64,000 nt of DNA from Sphingomonas alpina (lineage in GTDB: Bacteria; Pseudomonadota; Alphaproteobacteria; Sphingomonadales; Sphingomonadaceae): the NCBI RefSeq assembly GCF_014490665.1, contig NZ_CP061038.1, positions 1,798,001 to 1,862,000 of the forward strand, read 5' to 3'. Below, one piece after another: positions 1 through 9,100 of this stretch. The notes below the pieces were generated by a model, which did no database searches, was not told where the DNA came from, and saw only the letters and a program-made list of their open reading frames with translations. Position 1 is the first letter of the stretch, and each line of letters starts with the position of its first letter. A program made the translations under genes and the position numbers.

Positions 1-108
1 ACTGGCGTCCTCGCCGAGCAGCACGTCGCCGATCAGGTCGGCGCTGGGTGCGACCCAGGCACCAGCGGCGATTTGCGGGCGTTTTCCGTCGATTTCATAT
101 TGGGGCAT
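1..108 (-). CDS. Gamma-carbonic anhydrase-like hexapeptide protein, N-terminal part
   Basis: The first 36 codons of a minus-strand gene that runs off the left edge. The reading starts at an ATG at 106-108, preceded by AAGGTGA a few bases upstream, and stays open to base 1. It reads MPQYEIDGKRPQI, then AGAWVAPSADLIGDVLLGED, the typical opening of the gamma-carbonic anhydrase/PaaY-type left-handed beta-helix family, where the APSA..IGDV segment is the first helical turn. Such proteins are trimeric zinc enzymes or acyl-CoA-linked carriers. The histidines that would bind metal lie beyond the edge, so the activity cannot be judged. The family call rests on the N-terminus only. Confidence 0.6.
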   Translation of the reverse strand, partial: MPQYEIDGKRPQIAAGAWVAPSADLIGDVLLGEDAS

Positions 109-219
109 CCCGTCACCTTTATCCATCGGCCTGCAAGCGCTGCGCGCAATATGGTAGCGGCACGGTGGCCCCCGGAACAAGTCGGCGATTATGCTTTCGA
201 GGCACGCACACCTTTATTC

Positions 220-330
220 CCTGCTCTCCGGCGAAGGCCGGGCTCCAGCCGGGAAACAGCAGGGACAGGCGCCTCACGCCACCGCGAACGCCCGCAACTG
301 GACCCCGGCCTTCGCCGGGGAGCAACAAGG
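220..330. repeat. Inverted pair of sphingomonad-type palindromic repeats
   Basis: Two related arms face each other: about 223-254 (ctccggcgaaggccgggctc...) and about 295-323 (actggaccccggccttcgcc...). Together they could fold into a long cruciform or RNA hairpin. The same paired arrangement occurs again at 13151-13250. The rest of 109-472 shows no convincing gene; it holds this repeat and the promoter region of the next gene. Confidence 0.7.
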
Positions 331-414
331 ACAACAGGTTTTGAAGGATGATCGTCAAACAGGTCCGAGGTGCCGGAACGGTGCCGAATGGATATCGGCG
401 GATGTGCTACGCTA

Positions 415-430
415 TTGCGAATGAGTTGCA
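415..430. promoter_or_regulatory. Fur-box-like site upstream of the TonB receptor
   Basis: TTGCGAATGAGTTGCA is an imperfect palindrome close to the TTGCGAATnATTCGCAA form of proteobacterial Fur boxes. It lies about 40 bp upstream of the receptor start at 473, where it would cover a promoter. Together with the receptor and PepSY genes it suggests iron-repressed expression. It is one site judged by eye. Confidence 0.4.
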
Positions 431-472
431 CTTCTGAGGCGCTTTTGATAGCGGCGCGGCCGGGAGGATTCC

Positions 473-2713
473 ATGATCCGTCGAATGTCACGTCCGCTGC
501 CGCTGGCGGCGCTTGTTCTGCTGGCCGCGCTGCCGACATCCGCTCTTGCTCAGGCGCAAGGCGATACCGCCGCGAGCGATGCGCAGGCCGAGCTATCGGA
601 CGATACCGTGCCGCATGACATCGTCGTGACCGCAGCGCGCACGATCCTGCCGCCCAATGCCTTGCCGCTGACCATCGACGTGATCGACAAGGACATGCTC
701 GATCAACAGGTCGCGATCTCCGGCTCGGTCACCGATGCAGTATCGAGCCTGACCCCGTCCTTCTCGCCAACACGGCAGAAACTGTCGGGTGCGGGGGAGT
801 CATTGCGTGGCCGTTCGCCGCTCTATGCGATCAACGGCATCCCGCAATCGACGCCGCTGCGCGACGGCAGCCGCGACGGCTTCACCATCGACGGCTTCTT
901 CGTCGACCGGGTCGAGCTGATCTATGGCTCCAACGCGCTGCAGGGAATTGGCGGCACCGGCGGCATCGTCAACCAGGTCACGGTCGGCGCGCCGCGCAAG
1001 GAAGGGGTGAGTGGCCGCGTGCTGCTGCAGGGCACCACCGACAGCGATTTCAACAGTGATGCTGTGGGCGGCAAGGTCGCCGGGCTGATCCAGTACAAGG
1101 CCGGACGCTTCGATGCGACAGTCGGTGCTGCTTATGAAAAGCGCGGCGTTTTCTATGATGGCGATGGTCGCCGTGTTGGCCTTAACCTGACTCAGGGAGA
1201 AACCCAGGATACGCGAACGCTCTCGCTGTTCGGCCGCTTTGGCTATGAATTGAGCGAGACGGCGCGGCTCGACCTGATCGCCAGCCGGTTCGAGATGAAG
1301 GGCGATGGTGACTATGTCGCGGTTCCGGGCAACCGCAAGACAGGCCTGCCGACCAGCGCAACGCGAGGAAGCCCCCCAGGCATTCCGGCCGCCAGCCGCA
1401 CTGAAAGTGTCGCCTTGTCGCTGACCGATACCGATCTTGGTGGCGGCAATCTGGTCAGCCAGATCTTCTTCAATCGCAGCCGGGATACGTTCGGCGGCGA
1501 GACCACAATACAGGATAGTTTTCAGGACGTTCGGATCGCGCCCCTCGGCACCTTGTTCGACCAGTCGCAGAATCGATCACGCAAATATGGCGGCAAGATC
1601 AGCTATGAACGCGCGATACCCGGCTTCGAAGCGTTGACGGCGACGATCGGCTTCGATGCGATCTGGGATTCGACCGAACAGCGACTGATCGCGACCAATC
1701 GCGTGTGGGTGCCACCGACCGATTTCCGCAGCCTCGCACCCTTCGTACAGGCCAATCTCGCATTGTTCGACAAGAAGCTGCGTCTTGCCGGTGGCGTGCG
1801 CTATGAGAATGTCCAGATCAAGATCGACGATTATCACACGCTGGCCGCCACGACGAAACCGATCGCCGGGGGGGTGGCTGTTTCGGGCGGTAGACCCACA
1901 TTCAAGGATGCGCTGATCAATGGCGGTGTGATCCTCGAGCCATGGCAGGGCATTCGCGCCTATGCCAGCTATGCAGAAGGTTTCACCGCACCTGACGTCG
2001 GTCGCATCACGCGAGCGATCAGCGAAACCGGCGTTGATATCGACAATTTCCTCGATATCAGTCCGATCGTCTCGAACAATCGGGAGATCGGCCTTGAGAT
2101 CAAGCGTGGTCCGCTCGACGCGTCGGCCACCTATTTCTGGTCGTCGAGCAATAAAGGGCAATTGCTGATCACCAATTCCGACCGCACTTTCGATGTTCAG
2201 CGGTTGCGGGTCGAGATTCAGGGGCTGGAGATCAATTTGGGCATAAAGCTGCCGATTGAGGGCGCGCGCCTGAGCATCGGCTATGCCCATCTGCACGGCC
2301 GGTTCGATAGCGATACCCCGGCAGACGGCAAGGTCGATAGCGACCTGGACGGCACCAACATCTCGCCCGATCGGTTCAATCTGGCGGCGAACTATGTCAG
2401 CGGTCGCTTGTCGGCGCGCGTACAGACGCAATTCTATCTTGCGCGCCGCTTCGACGGCAAAAAGCGCGCATTGGACGATGCCAAGCCGGGTCGTCCGGAT
2501 CAGCTCGGCGACAATGATTTCGGCGGCTACACGTTGACCGACGCCAGCGTCCGCTATCAGACCGGGCTGGGCGGCGTGAGCCTCAGCGTGCAGAATCTCT
2601 TCGACAAGCAATATATCGACTACAGCAGCGACACGCGCTTACCGAAAGACAATCTATCCTACTTCGCCGGTCGCGGACGCACGCTGACACTTGGCTGGGA
2701 TTACCGGTTCTGA
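473..2713 (+). CDS. TonB-dependent receptor, probable siderophore/iron uptake
   Basis: A 746-residue outer-membrane gated channel that would import a ligand using TonB energy. Residues 1-26 are a signal peptide ending TSALA. A TonB-box-like DIVVTA is at about 49-54, followed by a plug domain (about 60-170) and a 22-strand barrel ending in the aromatic pattern LGWDYRF, with phenylalanine as last residue. The start has a good GGGAGGA site. The stop overlaps the next start by one base (TGATG), so the PepSY protein is translationally coupled. That partner and the Fur-like site upstream point to a ferric siderophore or haem as ligand; the actual ligand cannot be read from sequence. Confidence 0.85.
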   Translation: MIRRMSRPLPLAALVLLAALPTSALAQAQGDTAASDAQAELSDDTVPHDIVVTAARTILPPNALPLTIDVIDKDMLDQQVAISGSVTDAVSSLTPSFSPTRQKLSGAGESLRGRSPLYAINGIPQSTPLRDGSRDGFTIDGFFVDRVELIYGSNALQGIGGTGGIVNQVTVGAPRKEGVSGRVLLQGTTDSDFNSDAVGGKVAGLIQYKAGRFDATVGAAYEKRGVFYDGDGRRVGLNLTQGETQDTRTLSLFGRFGYELSETARLDLIASRFEMKGDGDYVAVPGNRKTGLPTSATRGSPPGIPAASRTESVALSLTDTDLGGGNLVSQIFFNRSRDTFGGETTIQDSFQDVRIAPLGTLFDQSQNRSRKYGGKISYERAIPGFEALTATIGFDAIWDSTEQRLIATNRVWVPPTDFRSLAPFVQANLALFDKKLRLAGGVRYENVQIKIDDYHTLAATTKPIAGGVAVSGGRPTFKDALINGGVILEPWQGIRAYASYAEGFTAPDVGRITRAISETGVDIDNFLDISPIVSNNREIGLEIKRGPLDASATYFWSSSNKGQLLITNSDRTFDVQRLRVEIQGLEINLGIKLPIEGARLSIGYAHLHGRFDSDTPADGKVDSDLDGTNISPDRFNLAANYVSGRLSARVQTQFYLARRFDGKKRALDDAKPGRPDQLGDNDFGGYTLTDASVRYQTGLGGVSLSVQNLFDKQYIDYSSDTRLPKDNLSYFAGRGRTLTLGWDYRF

Positions 2714-3774
2714 TGAGGCTGCTCGACCTGGTCCATCGCTGGACCGGCGGCCTGATCGGGCTGGTGCTGGCGATGCTCGGCCTGACCGGCGCGATCCTGG
2801 TGCATGAAGATAGCTGGATCATGCTGCCGCATACATCGGATGCGCTGGTGCGTGATCCGGTGAAGGTCGTGGCGGTGACGGAGCAACTGCTGGCGGCCAA
2901 TCCCAGGGCGAACGGCATCGTCTTTGCGAGCGAGCGGTTCGGGCTGCATCAATTGCGCGGCACCGATGGGGCGGGCGCCTATGCCGATCAGGCGGGCGCG
3001 ATCGTCACGCGCTGGTCGAGCCAGTGGGAGCGGCCCGAATTATGGCTGTTCGACCTTCACCACCATCTGTTCACGGGGGATATGGGCGAAACGGTGATCG
3101 GCGTGGCCGGGCTGTGTGCTTTGCTGTTCGTCATCACCGGCGTGATCCTGTGGTGGCGCACACGGCGCACGTTCGCGTTCCGCCTCTGGCCAAGACGGCT
3201 GAGCCGGCCGGCGATCGTGATGCAGCACCGCGATCTCGGTATCGTCGTCGCGCCGTTGCTGCTGCTGTCGGCGCTGACCGGCACGATGATGATCTTCAAG
3301 CCGGTTGCGGCAGTGGTCGTCGCACCATTCTCCTCGCCGACCGAAGTCGCCGCGGCGATGGCTCAGCCCAAGCTGAAAAGCAGTCCGCTGGCGGCGCGGC
3401 CTGACTGGCGCGCCATGCTGGAGATGGCGCGGCGGCGTTTCCCCGATGCCGAATTCCGTATCCTGAGCCTGCCGCGCAAGCCAGGTGCTCCGATCAGCCT
3501 GCGCATGAAGCGTGCCGGCGAATGGCTTCCCAATGGGCGAACCACCTTGTGGTTCGACGCGAGCGATGGGCGCCTGCTGGGCGCACGCGATGCGCTGGCG
3601 ATGCCGGCGGGCGCACAGGTGTTCAACGCCGCCTATCCAGTCCATGCCGGGAAGGTCGGTGGGCTCGCCTGGCGGCTGGTGATGACCGTATCGGGGCTGG
3701 CCATGGCGATGCTGGGCAGCCTCGCGGTCTGGTCCTTCTGGTTCAAGCGGCCGAAACGGAAAAAGCGCGCCTGA
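2713..3774 (+). CDS. PepSY-associated membrane protein, putative iron reductase
   Basis: A 353-residue inner-membrane protein of the PepSY_TM family. Hydrophobic helices lie at about 12-32, 128-148, 176-196 and near the C-terminus (about 320-345). The periplasmic loops carry PepSY-like segments. Histidine motifs are visible: H8-R-W-T-G at the first helix and LHHHLFTGD at 115-123, typical of the family, in which some members reduce ferric-siderophore iron with the help of haem. It is coupled to the upstream TonB receptor by a one-base overlap. The C-terminus is basic (KRPKRKKRA), consistent with a cytoplasmic tail. The reductase role is inferred from family and context. Confidence 0.8.
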   Translation: MRLLDLVHRWTGGLIGLVLAMLGLTGAILVHEDSWIMLPHTSDALVRDPVKVVAVTEQLLAANPRANGIVFASERFGLHQLRGTDGAGAYADQAGAIVTRWSSQWERPELWLFDLHHHLFTGDMGETVIGVAGLCALLFVITGVILWWRTRRTFAFRLWPRRLSRPAIVMQHRDLGIVVAPLLLLSALTGTMMIFKPVAAVVVAPFSSPTEVAAAMAQPKLKSSPLAARPDWRAMLEMARRRFPDAEFRILSLPRKPGAPISLRMKRAGEWLPNGRTTLWFDASDGRLLGARDALAMPAGAQVFNAAYPVHAGKVGGLAWRLVMTVSGLAMAMLGSLAVWSFWFKRPKRKKRA

Positions 3775-3780
3775 GCAACA

Positions 3781-5358
3781 TCAGGGCAGCGCGATGCGTC
3801 GGGATATACCGATCGCCTCGAGAAATTCCCGATCGTGGCTGACCACCAGCAGCGCACCGTCATAAGCGCGCAACCCGGTTTCTACCGCCTCGATCGAGTC
3901 GAGGTCGAGATGGTTGGTCGGTTCGTCCAACATCAGCAGAGGAGGTGGCGTTTCTCCGCCCAGGATGCAGGCAAGGGCGGCACGCAGCATCTGGCCGCCA
4001 CTCAGCGTCGCGACGATCTGGTCCGCAGCCTCGGCCCGGAACATGAAACGGGCAAGCGCGGCGCGGCAGGCATTATTGTCGCCCTGATCGTTGAGGCGCG
4101 CGAAATTGTCGCGGATTGAACTGGCCGGATCGAGCAGGCTTGCACGCTGGTCGAGCAGGGCGAAGCGGGTCCCGACCCGGACGGTCCCGGCCCAGGGGGC
4201 CAGCGCACCCGTGACGAGCGCCAGCACGGTCGTTTTTCCCGCGCCGTTCGGGCCGATGATGGCGACTCGCTCAGGACCGCTGATCGTCAGCGACAGGTCG
4301 CGAAGGATTGGCTGGTCCGGGATATAGCCGGCCGTGACGTGGTCGATCTCCAGTATCATGCGATTGGCGGCAAGACCGGTCGATGCGAGTGTGATCGACA
4401 TGGCGCGCAGGGTTTCCATCTGCGCACGCGCCGCGGCGGCGGTGTCGGCCGCGTCCGTGCGCAGCCGGTCGGCCAGGCGGGCATTGGCGCCGCTGGTGCC
4501 CTCGGCTCGGTTCTTGCGCGCACCGATCAGGATGCGCGGTATATCTCCCTTTGCCGCCTTGCGCCGGCCAGCGCTGTCCTTTCGCGCCTTGCGCTCCGCG
4601 ACGTCCTGCGTGCGGCGGTCGATCTCGGCGATCTGCTTCTCCGCATCCGCCAGACCCTGCTCTGCGGCCGCCAGTTCGATCGCCTTGCGCTCGCGGTAGT
4701 ATGTCCAGTTGCCGCCATAGCGGGCGGCGCCAAGCGTCGTCATCTCGACGATCGCATCCATCGTCTCGAGCAAGGTGCGATCATGGCTGACGACGACGGC
4801 ACCCGCACGCCAGCCGGCGAGCAGGGCGATGACCGCATCGCGCCCGGCCTGGTCGAGATTGTTGGTCGGTTCGTCGAGCAGCAGGAAATCGGGTTCCGCA
4901 AACACGGCCCCGGCCAGGCTGGCGCGCGTGCGCTGACCGCCCGACATGGCGCTCAGGAGCGTGTCGGGACCGGCATCCAGCCCGACACGACCAAGCGCGG
5001 AGCGGATCCGTTCCTCGAGCGTCCAGTCCGCCTCACTCAATTCCTCGGCACTGGCGAGGCCCTGTTCGGCGCGGGCGAGCAGGGTGAGCCCCTGGGTCGC
5101 GCCGAACAGATCGGCGACGGTTTCTCCCGGAGCGACCTGTACGGTCTGGCGGAGCAGGCCGACCTTGCCCGAAACGGCCAGCGTACCGGATTGAAGCGGC
5201 AATTGGCACGCGATCAGCTTGAGCAGCGTGGTCTTGCCCACGCCGTTGCGGCCGACCAGCCCGGTGCGCTCGGCGCCGAAGCTTAGATCGAGACCGGAAA
5301 AGACCGGATGGGCGTCAGGCGTGGACCAGGAGAGATTGGAGAGCGTGATGGCAGGCAT
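3781..5358 (-). CDS. ABC-F family ATPase
   Basis: A 525-residue soluble protein with two ATP-binding cassettes and no membrane segment, so not a transporter. Domain 1 has Walker A GRNGVGKTT (36-44), signature SGGQ (139-142) and Walker B FLLLDEP (158-164). Domain 2 has GPNGAGKTT (369-377), SGGQ (453-456) and LLMLDEP (474-480). A charged linker rich in Lys, Arg and Ala (about 225-300) separates them, as in ABC-F proteins that bind the ribosomal E site in translation rescue or antibiotic protection. It is closer in layout to the Uup/YheS-like general group than to named resistance factors. It converges on the PepSY gene with six bases between stops. Confidence 0.85.
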   Translation of the reverse strand: MPAITLSNLSWSTPDAHPVFSGLDLSFGAERTGLVGRNGVGKTTLLKLIACQLPLQSGTLAVSGKVGLLRQTVQVAPGETVADLFGATQGLTLLARAEQGLASAEELSEADWTLEERIRSALGRVGLDAGPDTLLSAMSGGQRTRASLAGAVFAEPDFLLLDEPTNNLDQAGRDAVIALLAGWRAGAVVVSHDRTLLETMDAIVEMTTLGAARYGGNWTYYRERKAIELAAAEQGLADAEKQIAEIDRRTQDVAERKARKDSAGRRKAAKGDIPRILIGARKNRAEGTSGANARLADRLRTDAADTAAAARAQMETLRAMSITLASTGLAANRMILEIDHVTAGYIPDQPILRDLSLTISGPERVAIIGPNGAGKTTVLALVTGALAPWAGTVRVGTRFALLDQRASLLDPASSIRDNFARLNDQGDNNACRAALARFMFRAEAADQIVATLSGGQMLRAALACILGGETPPPLLMLDEPTNHLDLDSIEAVETGLRAYDGALLVVSHDREFLEAIGISRRIALP

Positions 5359-5510
5359 GGAGATGGATTTCCCTGATGGCAGAGCGGTCGAGCGTCGCTG
5401 TCGGGGAGAAGTCCATTGTCGTGCATATCCGTTTCAAGGCCGGTTTTCCGATAGTAGAAGTGCCGGGCCTCCCTTTCAAGGCGCTGTGGACAAGGGCGGC
5501 CCGGCGAAGT

Positions 5511-6473
5511 TCAGAAGCGCTCGCCGACCATTTCTTCGCTCTTCGCCCAGAGTGCCTTGGCGTGTTCAGGGTCGAGCGCATAAGGCTGCACCCCGCCGCG
5601 AAGCCCCTCGCCAAGAGAAATCTCGGCGACATGGCAATCTTCGCAATACCGTCCGCCAATCTCCTCGGGCGCGGCGACGATTGCCGCCCAGACCGAGGTG
5701 GCGGCGCCCTGCGGCACAGTCTTGTAGGTAAATGGCGGCAGACCGGCGTCCAGTTGCGCCGCGTTGATCGACTCGATCAGCGCATCGGTCGCCTCGTCGG
5801 TCATATGACGGGCGAGTTCGGTCTTGATCCCGCCGGGATGAACGGCTGTGGCACGAATGCCCCGATCGTTGTGGCGGCGATCGAATTCCACGGCGAACAG
5901 GATGTTCGCGGTCTTGGAACGGCCATAGGCGGTGAATTCGGCATAGGGCGTGTGGTCGAAATTCGGGTCGTTCAGATCGACATCGGCATAGCGATGCCCG
6001 GCCGAGGACAGGTTTACCAAACGCCCGCCCGGTTTCAGCAGCGGCACAATGCGATTGATCAGCACGAAATGACCGAGATGATTGGTGCCGAACTGGGTTT
6101 CGAAACCGTCGACCGTCTTGCCCTGGGGACAAGCCATCACGCCGGCATTGGCGATGATCAGGTCGAACGGGCGGCCATCGGCATTGAGCGCGTCGGCGCA
6201 GGTCCGCACGCTGGCCAGTGAGGCCAGGTCAAGCTCGACCAGTTCGATCCCCCCGCCATGCGCCGCCTGGGCGCGAACCTCGGTGGTGGCGCGCTGCCCT
6301 TTGGCGAGGTCGCGTACCGCGCCGACCACCTGTGCGCCACGTGCCGCCAGCACCCGCGCCGTCTCGACGCCGAGGCCGGCCGAGGCGCCGGTCACCAGAA
6401 TCCGCTTGCCCGACAGGCTCACACCGTCAAGGACCTCGTCCGTGGTGGATTCTGCTCCAAAAATGCGGGTCAT
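5511..6473 (-). CDS. SDR family NAD(P)-dependent oxidoreductase
   Basis: A 320-residue classical/extended short-chain dehydrogenase, similar in layout to retinol-dehydrogenase-like bacterial SDRs. The cofactor motif TGASAGLG is at 28-35, the NAG motif at 109-111, the active-site serine near 156, and the catalytic YGRSK with Y183 and K187. An Arg after the second strand (AVRDL, about 52-56) favours NADP(H). Its gene is divergent from the AraC regulator that starts at 6647, a common pairing in which the regulator controls the SDR. The substrate is unknown; aldehydes or ketones of xenobiotic origin are the usual guess. Confidence 0.85.
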   Translation of the reverse strand: MTRIFGAESTTDEVLDGVSLSGKRILVTGASAGLGVETARVLAARGAQVVGAVRDLAKGQRATTEVRAQAAHGGGIELVELDLASLASVRTCADALNADGRPFDLIIANAGVMACPQGKTVDGFETQFGTNHLGHFVLINRIVPLLKPGGRLVNLSSAGHRYADVDLNDPNFDHTPYAEFTAYGRSKTANILFAVEFDRRHNDRGIRATAVHPGGIKTELARHMTDEATDALIESINAAQLDAGLPPFTYKTVPQGAATSVWAAIVAAPEEIGGRYCEDCHVAEISLGEGLRGGVQPYALDPEHAKALWAKSEEMVGERF

Positions 6474-6646
6474 CTCTACTCTCCTGAAGGGGGCCGGACG
6501 CGACCGGTGCGGCTGCTCCTATCTGGGGTAGTGCGTAGCCGGATGAGCGCCCGATCATGTCGATCTCTTGCCTATTCCTATCAAAGGCCGGGTTGCGCCG
6601 ATCCTCCGGACTTGTTTGCCGCGGACGGTGCGCCAATCTTGACGGC

Positions 6647-7543
6647 ATGCGCGACCAACTGAACGAGATGTGCCGGCTTGCGGAGCGCCATGCCGGCCCG
6701 ACCGGGCGCGCCACCGTCCTGCCGCGCATGTCATTGTTCGTGACCGACGCGATGACCAGCCCGACAGCCTCACTCTATGAACCGATGCTGTGCCTCGTCC
6801 TGCAGGGTGCAAAGCAGGTGATGGTCGGCGACCGCGTGCTGCGCTTCGATCCGGCAAGCTATTTCATCGCCTCACTTGAACTGCCGGTGTCAGGCCGGAT
6901 CATCGAGGCGAGCGCGGAAAACCCCTATATCTGCGTCAGCCTCGCGCTCGAACCCGATGTGATCGCCGCGCTGATCCCCGATGTGCCGGCCCGGCCTGAT
7001 GGACAGACCGCCGGTTTCGCGGTGAGCCCGGTCACGCCGCAGCTACTCGATCCGTGGGCGCGGCTGCTCACCCTGCTCGACACGCCCGGCGATATCCCGG
7101 TGATTGCGCCGATGCTCGAGCGCGAGATCCTCTATCGCCTGTTGCAGGGCCCGCAGGGCGGCGTGTTGCGCCAGATTGCGCGCGCCGACAGTCGCGTGTC
7201 GCAGATCCGCCAGGCGGTCGGCTGGATTCGGACTCATTTCGATCAGCCATTGCGGGTCGAGATGCTGGCCGATCTTGCCGGCATGAGCCCTGCCTCTTTT
7301 CATCGTCATTTCAAGGCGGCGACCGCGATGAGCCCGCTGCAATATCAAAAGACGCTCCGTTTGCAGGAGGCGCGCCGCCTGATGGTGACCAGTGCGGATG
7401 CGACGCGCGCCGCCTATCGTGTCGGCTATGAAAGCGCCTCGCAGTTCAGCCGTGAATATGCACGCATGTTCGGGGCGCCGCCATCGCGCGATCTCGACCG
7501 GCTGCGGGGACGGGGCGTGGAGGCGGTCGAGGAAATTGCCTGA
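6647..7543 (+). CDS. AraC family transcriptional regulator
   Basis: A 298-residue regulator. The N-terminal half matches the AraC_N cupin-like effector domain (EPMLCLVLQGAKQVMVGD..., about 40-60). The C-terminal about 100 residues form the double helix-turn-helix, with MLADLAGMSPASFHRHF in the first unit and VGYESASQFSREYARMFG in the second. I chose the ATG at 6647 (MRDQLNEM) because the open frame upstream of it is cysteine- and arginine-rich and unlike the family. The gene is divergent from the SDR at 5511-6473, and the 173-bp gap between them should hold both promoters. It is followed by a clear rho-independent terminator. Confidence 0.85.
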   Translation: MRDQLNEMCRLAERHAGPTGRATVLPRMSLFVTDAMTSPTASLYEPMLCLVLQGAKQVMVGDRVLRFDPASYFIASLELPVSGRIIEASAENPYICVSLALEPDVIAALIPDVPARPDGQTAGFAVSPVTPQLLDPWARLLTLLDTPGDIPVIAPMLEREILYRLLQGPQGGVLRQIARADSRVSQIRQAVGWIRTHFDQPLRVEMLADLAGMSPASFHRHFKAATAMSPLQYQKTLRLQEARRLMVTSADATRAAYRVGYESASQFSREYARMFGAPPSRDLDRLRGRGVEAVEEIA

Positions 7544-7550
7544 AGGGCAC

Positions 7551-7586
7551 GCCACGCCCTCGCACTGCGCGGGCGTGGCCCTTTTT
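7551..7586 (+). terminator. Rho-independent terminator of the AraC gene
   Basis: The arms gccacgccc (7551-7559) and gggcgtggc (7571-7579) form a perfect 9-bp GC-rich stem, followed by ccttttt with five T at 7582-7586. It sits 8 bases after the AraC stop and separates it from the convergent lipoprotein gene. Confidence 0.8.
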
Positions 7587-7593
7587 CACCGCT

Positions 7594-8826
7594 TCAGGTA
7601 AACGGGCAAATCCTTGTTTCCGGATCGACCACTGCGGGAACTCCCACTGTGTTGCGGACCAGCGCCTGAACTTGCGCATTGCGTGCCTGGCCAGCCTTGT
7701 CGCGTGTATTGGTCAGCTTGACGACAGCGGCATTGATCGAGTCGAGTTTCTTTCGCGCATCGGCAAGCGCAGTCGTCTCCTTGCTTTTGTCCCCGTCTGA
7801 TTTTGCCGCAAGTTCCACTTCCTTGGTCGAAACGTCCTGTTCGGCGGCTTGCTGTGCGGTTTTCTCCTTGCTCAGAAAGTCTTCCGCCTCGATCAACGCC
7901 TTGTCGGCGGCGACAAGCTTGTCGAGCGAGGCAGGGGTCGGAGAAGACCTGATCGGCGTGATCGGTCCGTCTGCCGCAAACTCACTGGCCTGACGGCGCA
8001 GGTTCGCCAGTTCGTTGAGTTGCAGACGCATGGCGTCCATGCCGGGATTTTCGCTTCGTTCGATCGATAAGGACGTTTCCGCCAGGCCGGCAATGATCGA
8101 GCAGCTGTCATGATAGGCGAAAGCGTCCTCAATGCCGCGCATCAGCGTATATTGATCCACGCTGCAGGCCTCGCGATTGGTGATCTGGCGTCGCTGTGTG
8201 CGTCGCGCTTTCTCGAATGCAGAGGTCAGCACATGAATTGTCTGATTGCTCAAATAGGTCTCATTCAGCGCTGCACGTGACCCGCTTAGAATAGACGAGG
8301 AGCCAGCCAGTGCCTTGGCGGTCGCTGCACCTCCGAGGATGCTGCCGAGCCCGCCGGTGAGAATGGCGCCAACGCTGAGCCCGGCATTCATTGCGCCGTC
8401 GGCATTTTTGAGCAGCGCGGTGTATCTGGTGCATTTGCGGTTCGACGATGCGAGCAGTGCGTCGATCACCTCATTGCGTTGCGCGGTGTTGTATTGGGTC
8501 AGGCTTTCACGCCCCGGGGCGGCGGGCGATAGCATGTACCGAAAGTTGGTCTTGATCTGCGTACAGCGATCCGGACCGCCCGGAATATTCTTGCTCTTCC
8601 GATTGTCCGGCAAGATGGCCTTGTCAGGCCCGAAGACGATCGCGATCAGCTGGTCCGCACTCCCGAGACACCCTTGTTCTTCCTTGGAGAATAGAGGCTC
8701 TGCCGATGCGAGATTCCGGTCTCCGACCACTGCGCCGATACCGAGAAATCCGCCGCCGCTGCCCGCGCAGCCATTAAGGCTCGCCATGAGCACTGTCAGT
8801 ATAAACGGTTTTGAATGAAATCGCAT
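7594..8826 (-). CDS. Lipoprotein of unknown function
   Basis: A 410-residue protein I do not recognise. The start at 8826 (MRFHSKPFILTVLM) is favoured because a strong GGGGGAG site precedes it and it opens a lipoprotein signal with lipobox LNGC (Cys20), followed by a glycine-rich stretch. A small-residue, glycine-rich segment in the middle (AGLSVGAILTGGLGSILGG) could insert in a membrane. The C-terminal third (about 290-385) is Lys/Glu/Ala-rich with heptad spacing and probably a coiled coil. There are scattered cysteines around SCSIIAG and REACSVD. It stands alone between a terminator and an AT-rich promoter region at 8830-9010. It would be anchored in the inner or outer membrane. Confidence 0.7.
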   Translation of the reverse strand: MRFHSKPFILTVLMASLNGCAGSGGGFLGIGAVVGDRNLASAEPLFSKEEQGCLGSADQLIAIVFGPDKAILPDNRKSKNIPGGPDRCTQIKTNFRYMLSPAAPGRESLTQYNTAQRNEVIDALLASSNRKCTRYTALLKNADGAMNAGLSVGAILTGGLGSILGGAATAKALAGSSSILSGSRAALNETYLSNQTIHVLTSAFEKARRTQRRQITNREACSVDQYTLMRGIEDAFAYHDSCSIIAGLAETSLSIERSENPGMDAMRLQLNELANLRRQASEFAADGPITPIRSSPTPASLDKLVAADKALIEAEDFLSKEKTAQQAAEQDVSTKEVELAAKSDGDKSKETTALADARKKLDSINAAVVKLTNTRDKAGQARNAQVQALVRNTVGVPAVVDPETRICPFT

Positions 8827-9100
8827 AACTCCCCCAAGTTCTGCTGTCACATCTGTGAGTAACTTAGACAGTATCTGTATTTTCTTTCAGAGTCGAATCT
8901 CATTCATTCAGAATAACATAATTACAACCATCCTGGATCAGTCGTCCGGAGCGTCAATATTTAGGGTGATGAAGAGAATGGTGTAGGTGTTCATTTTTAT
9001 TACATAATCCGGTGAGCTGGCAGGGTGATGACAGGCATCCTTGTTTGCGGGTGGCGAACGCTGCATCGTTGCTGCGGGACCCGCGGACGGAGCGACTCCA

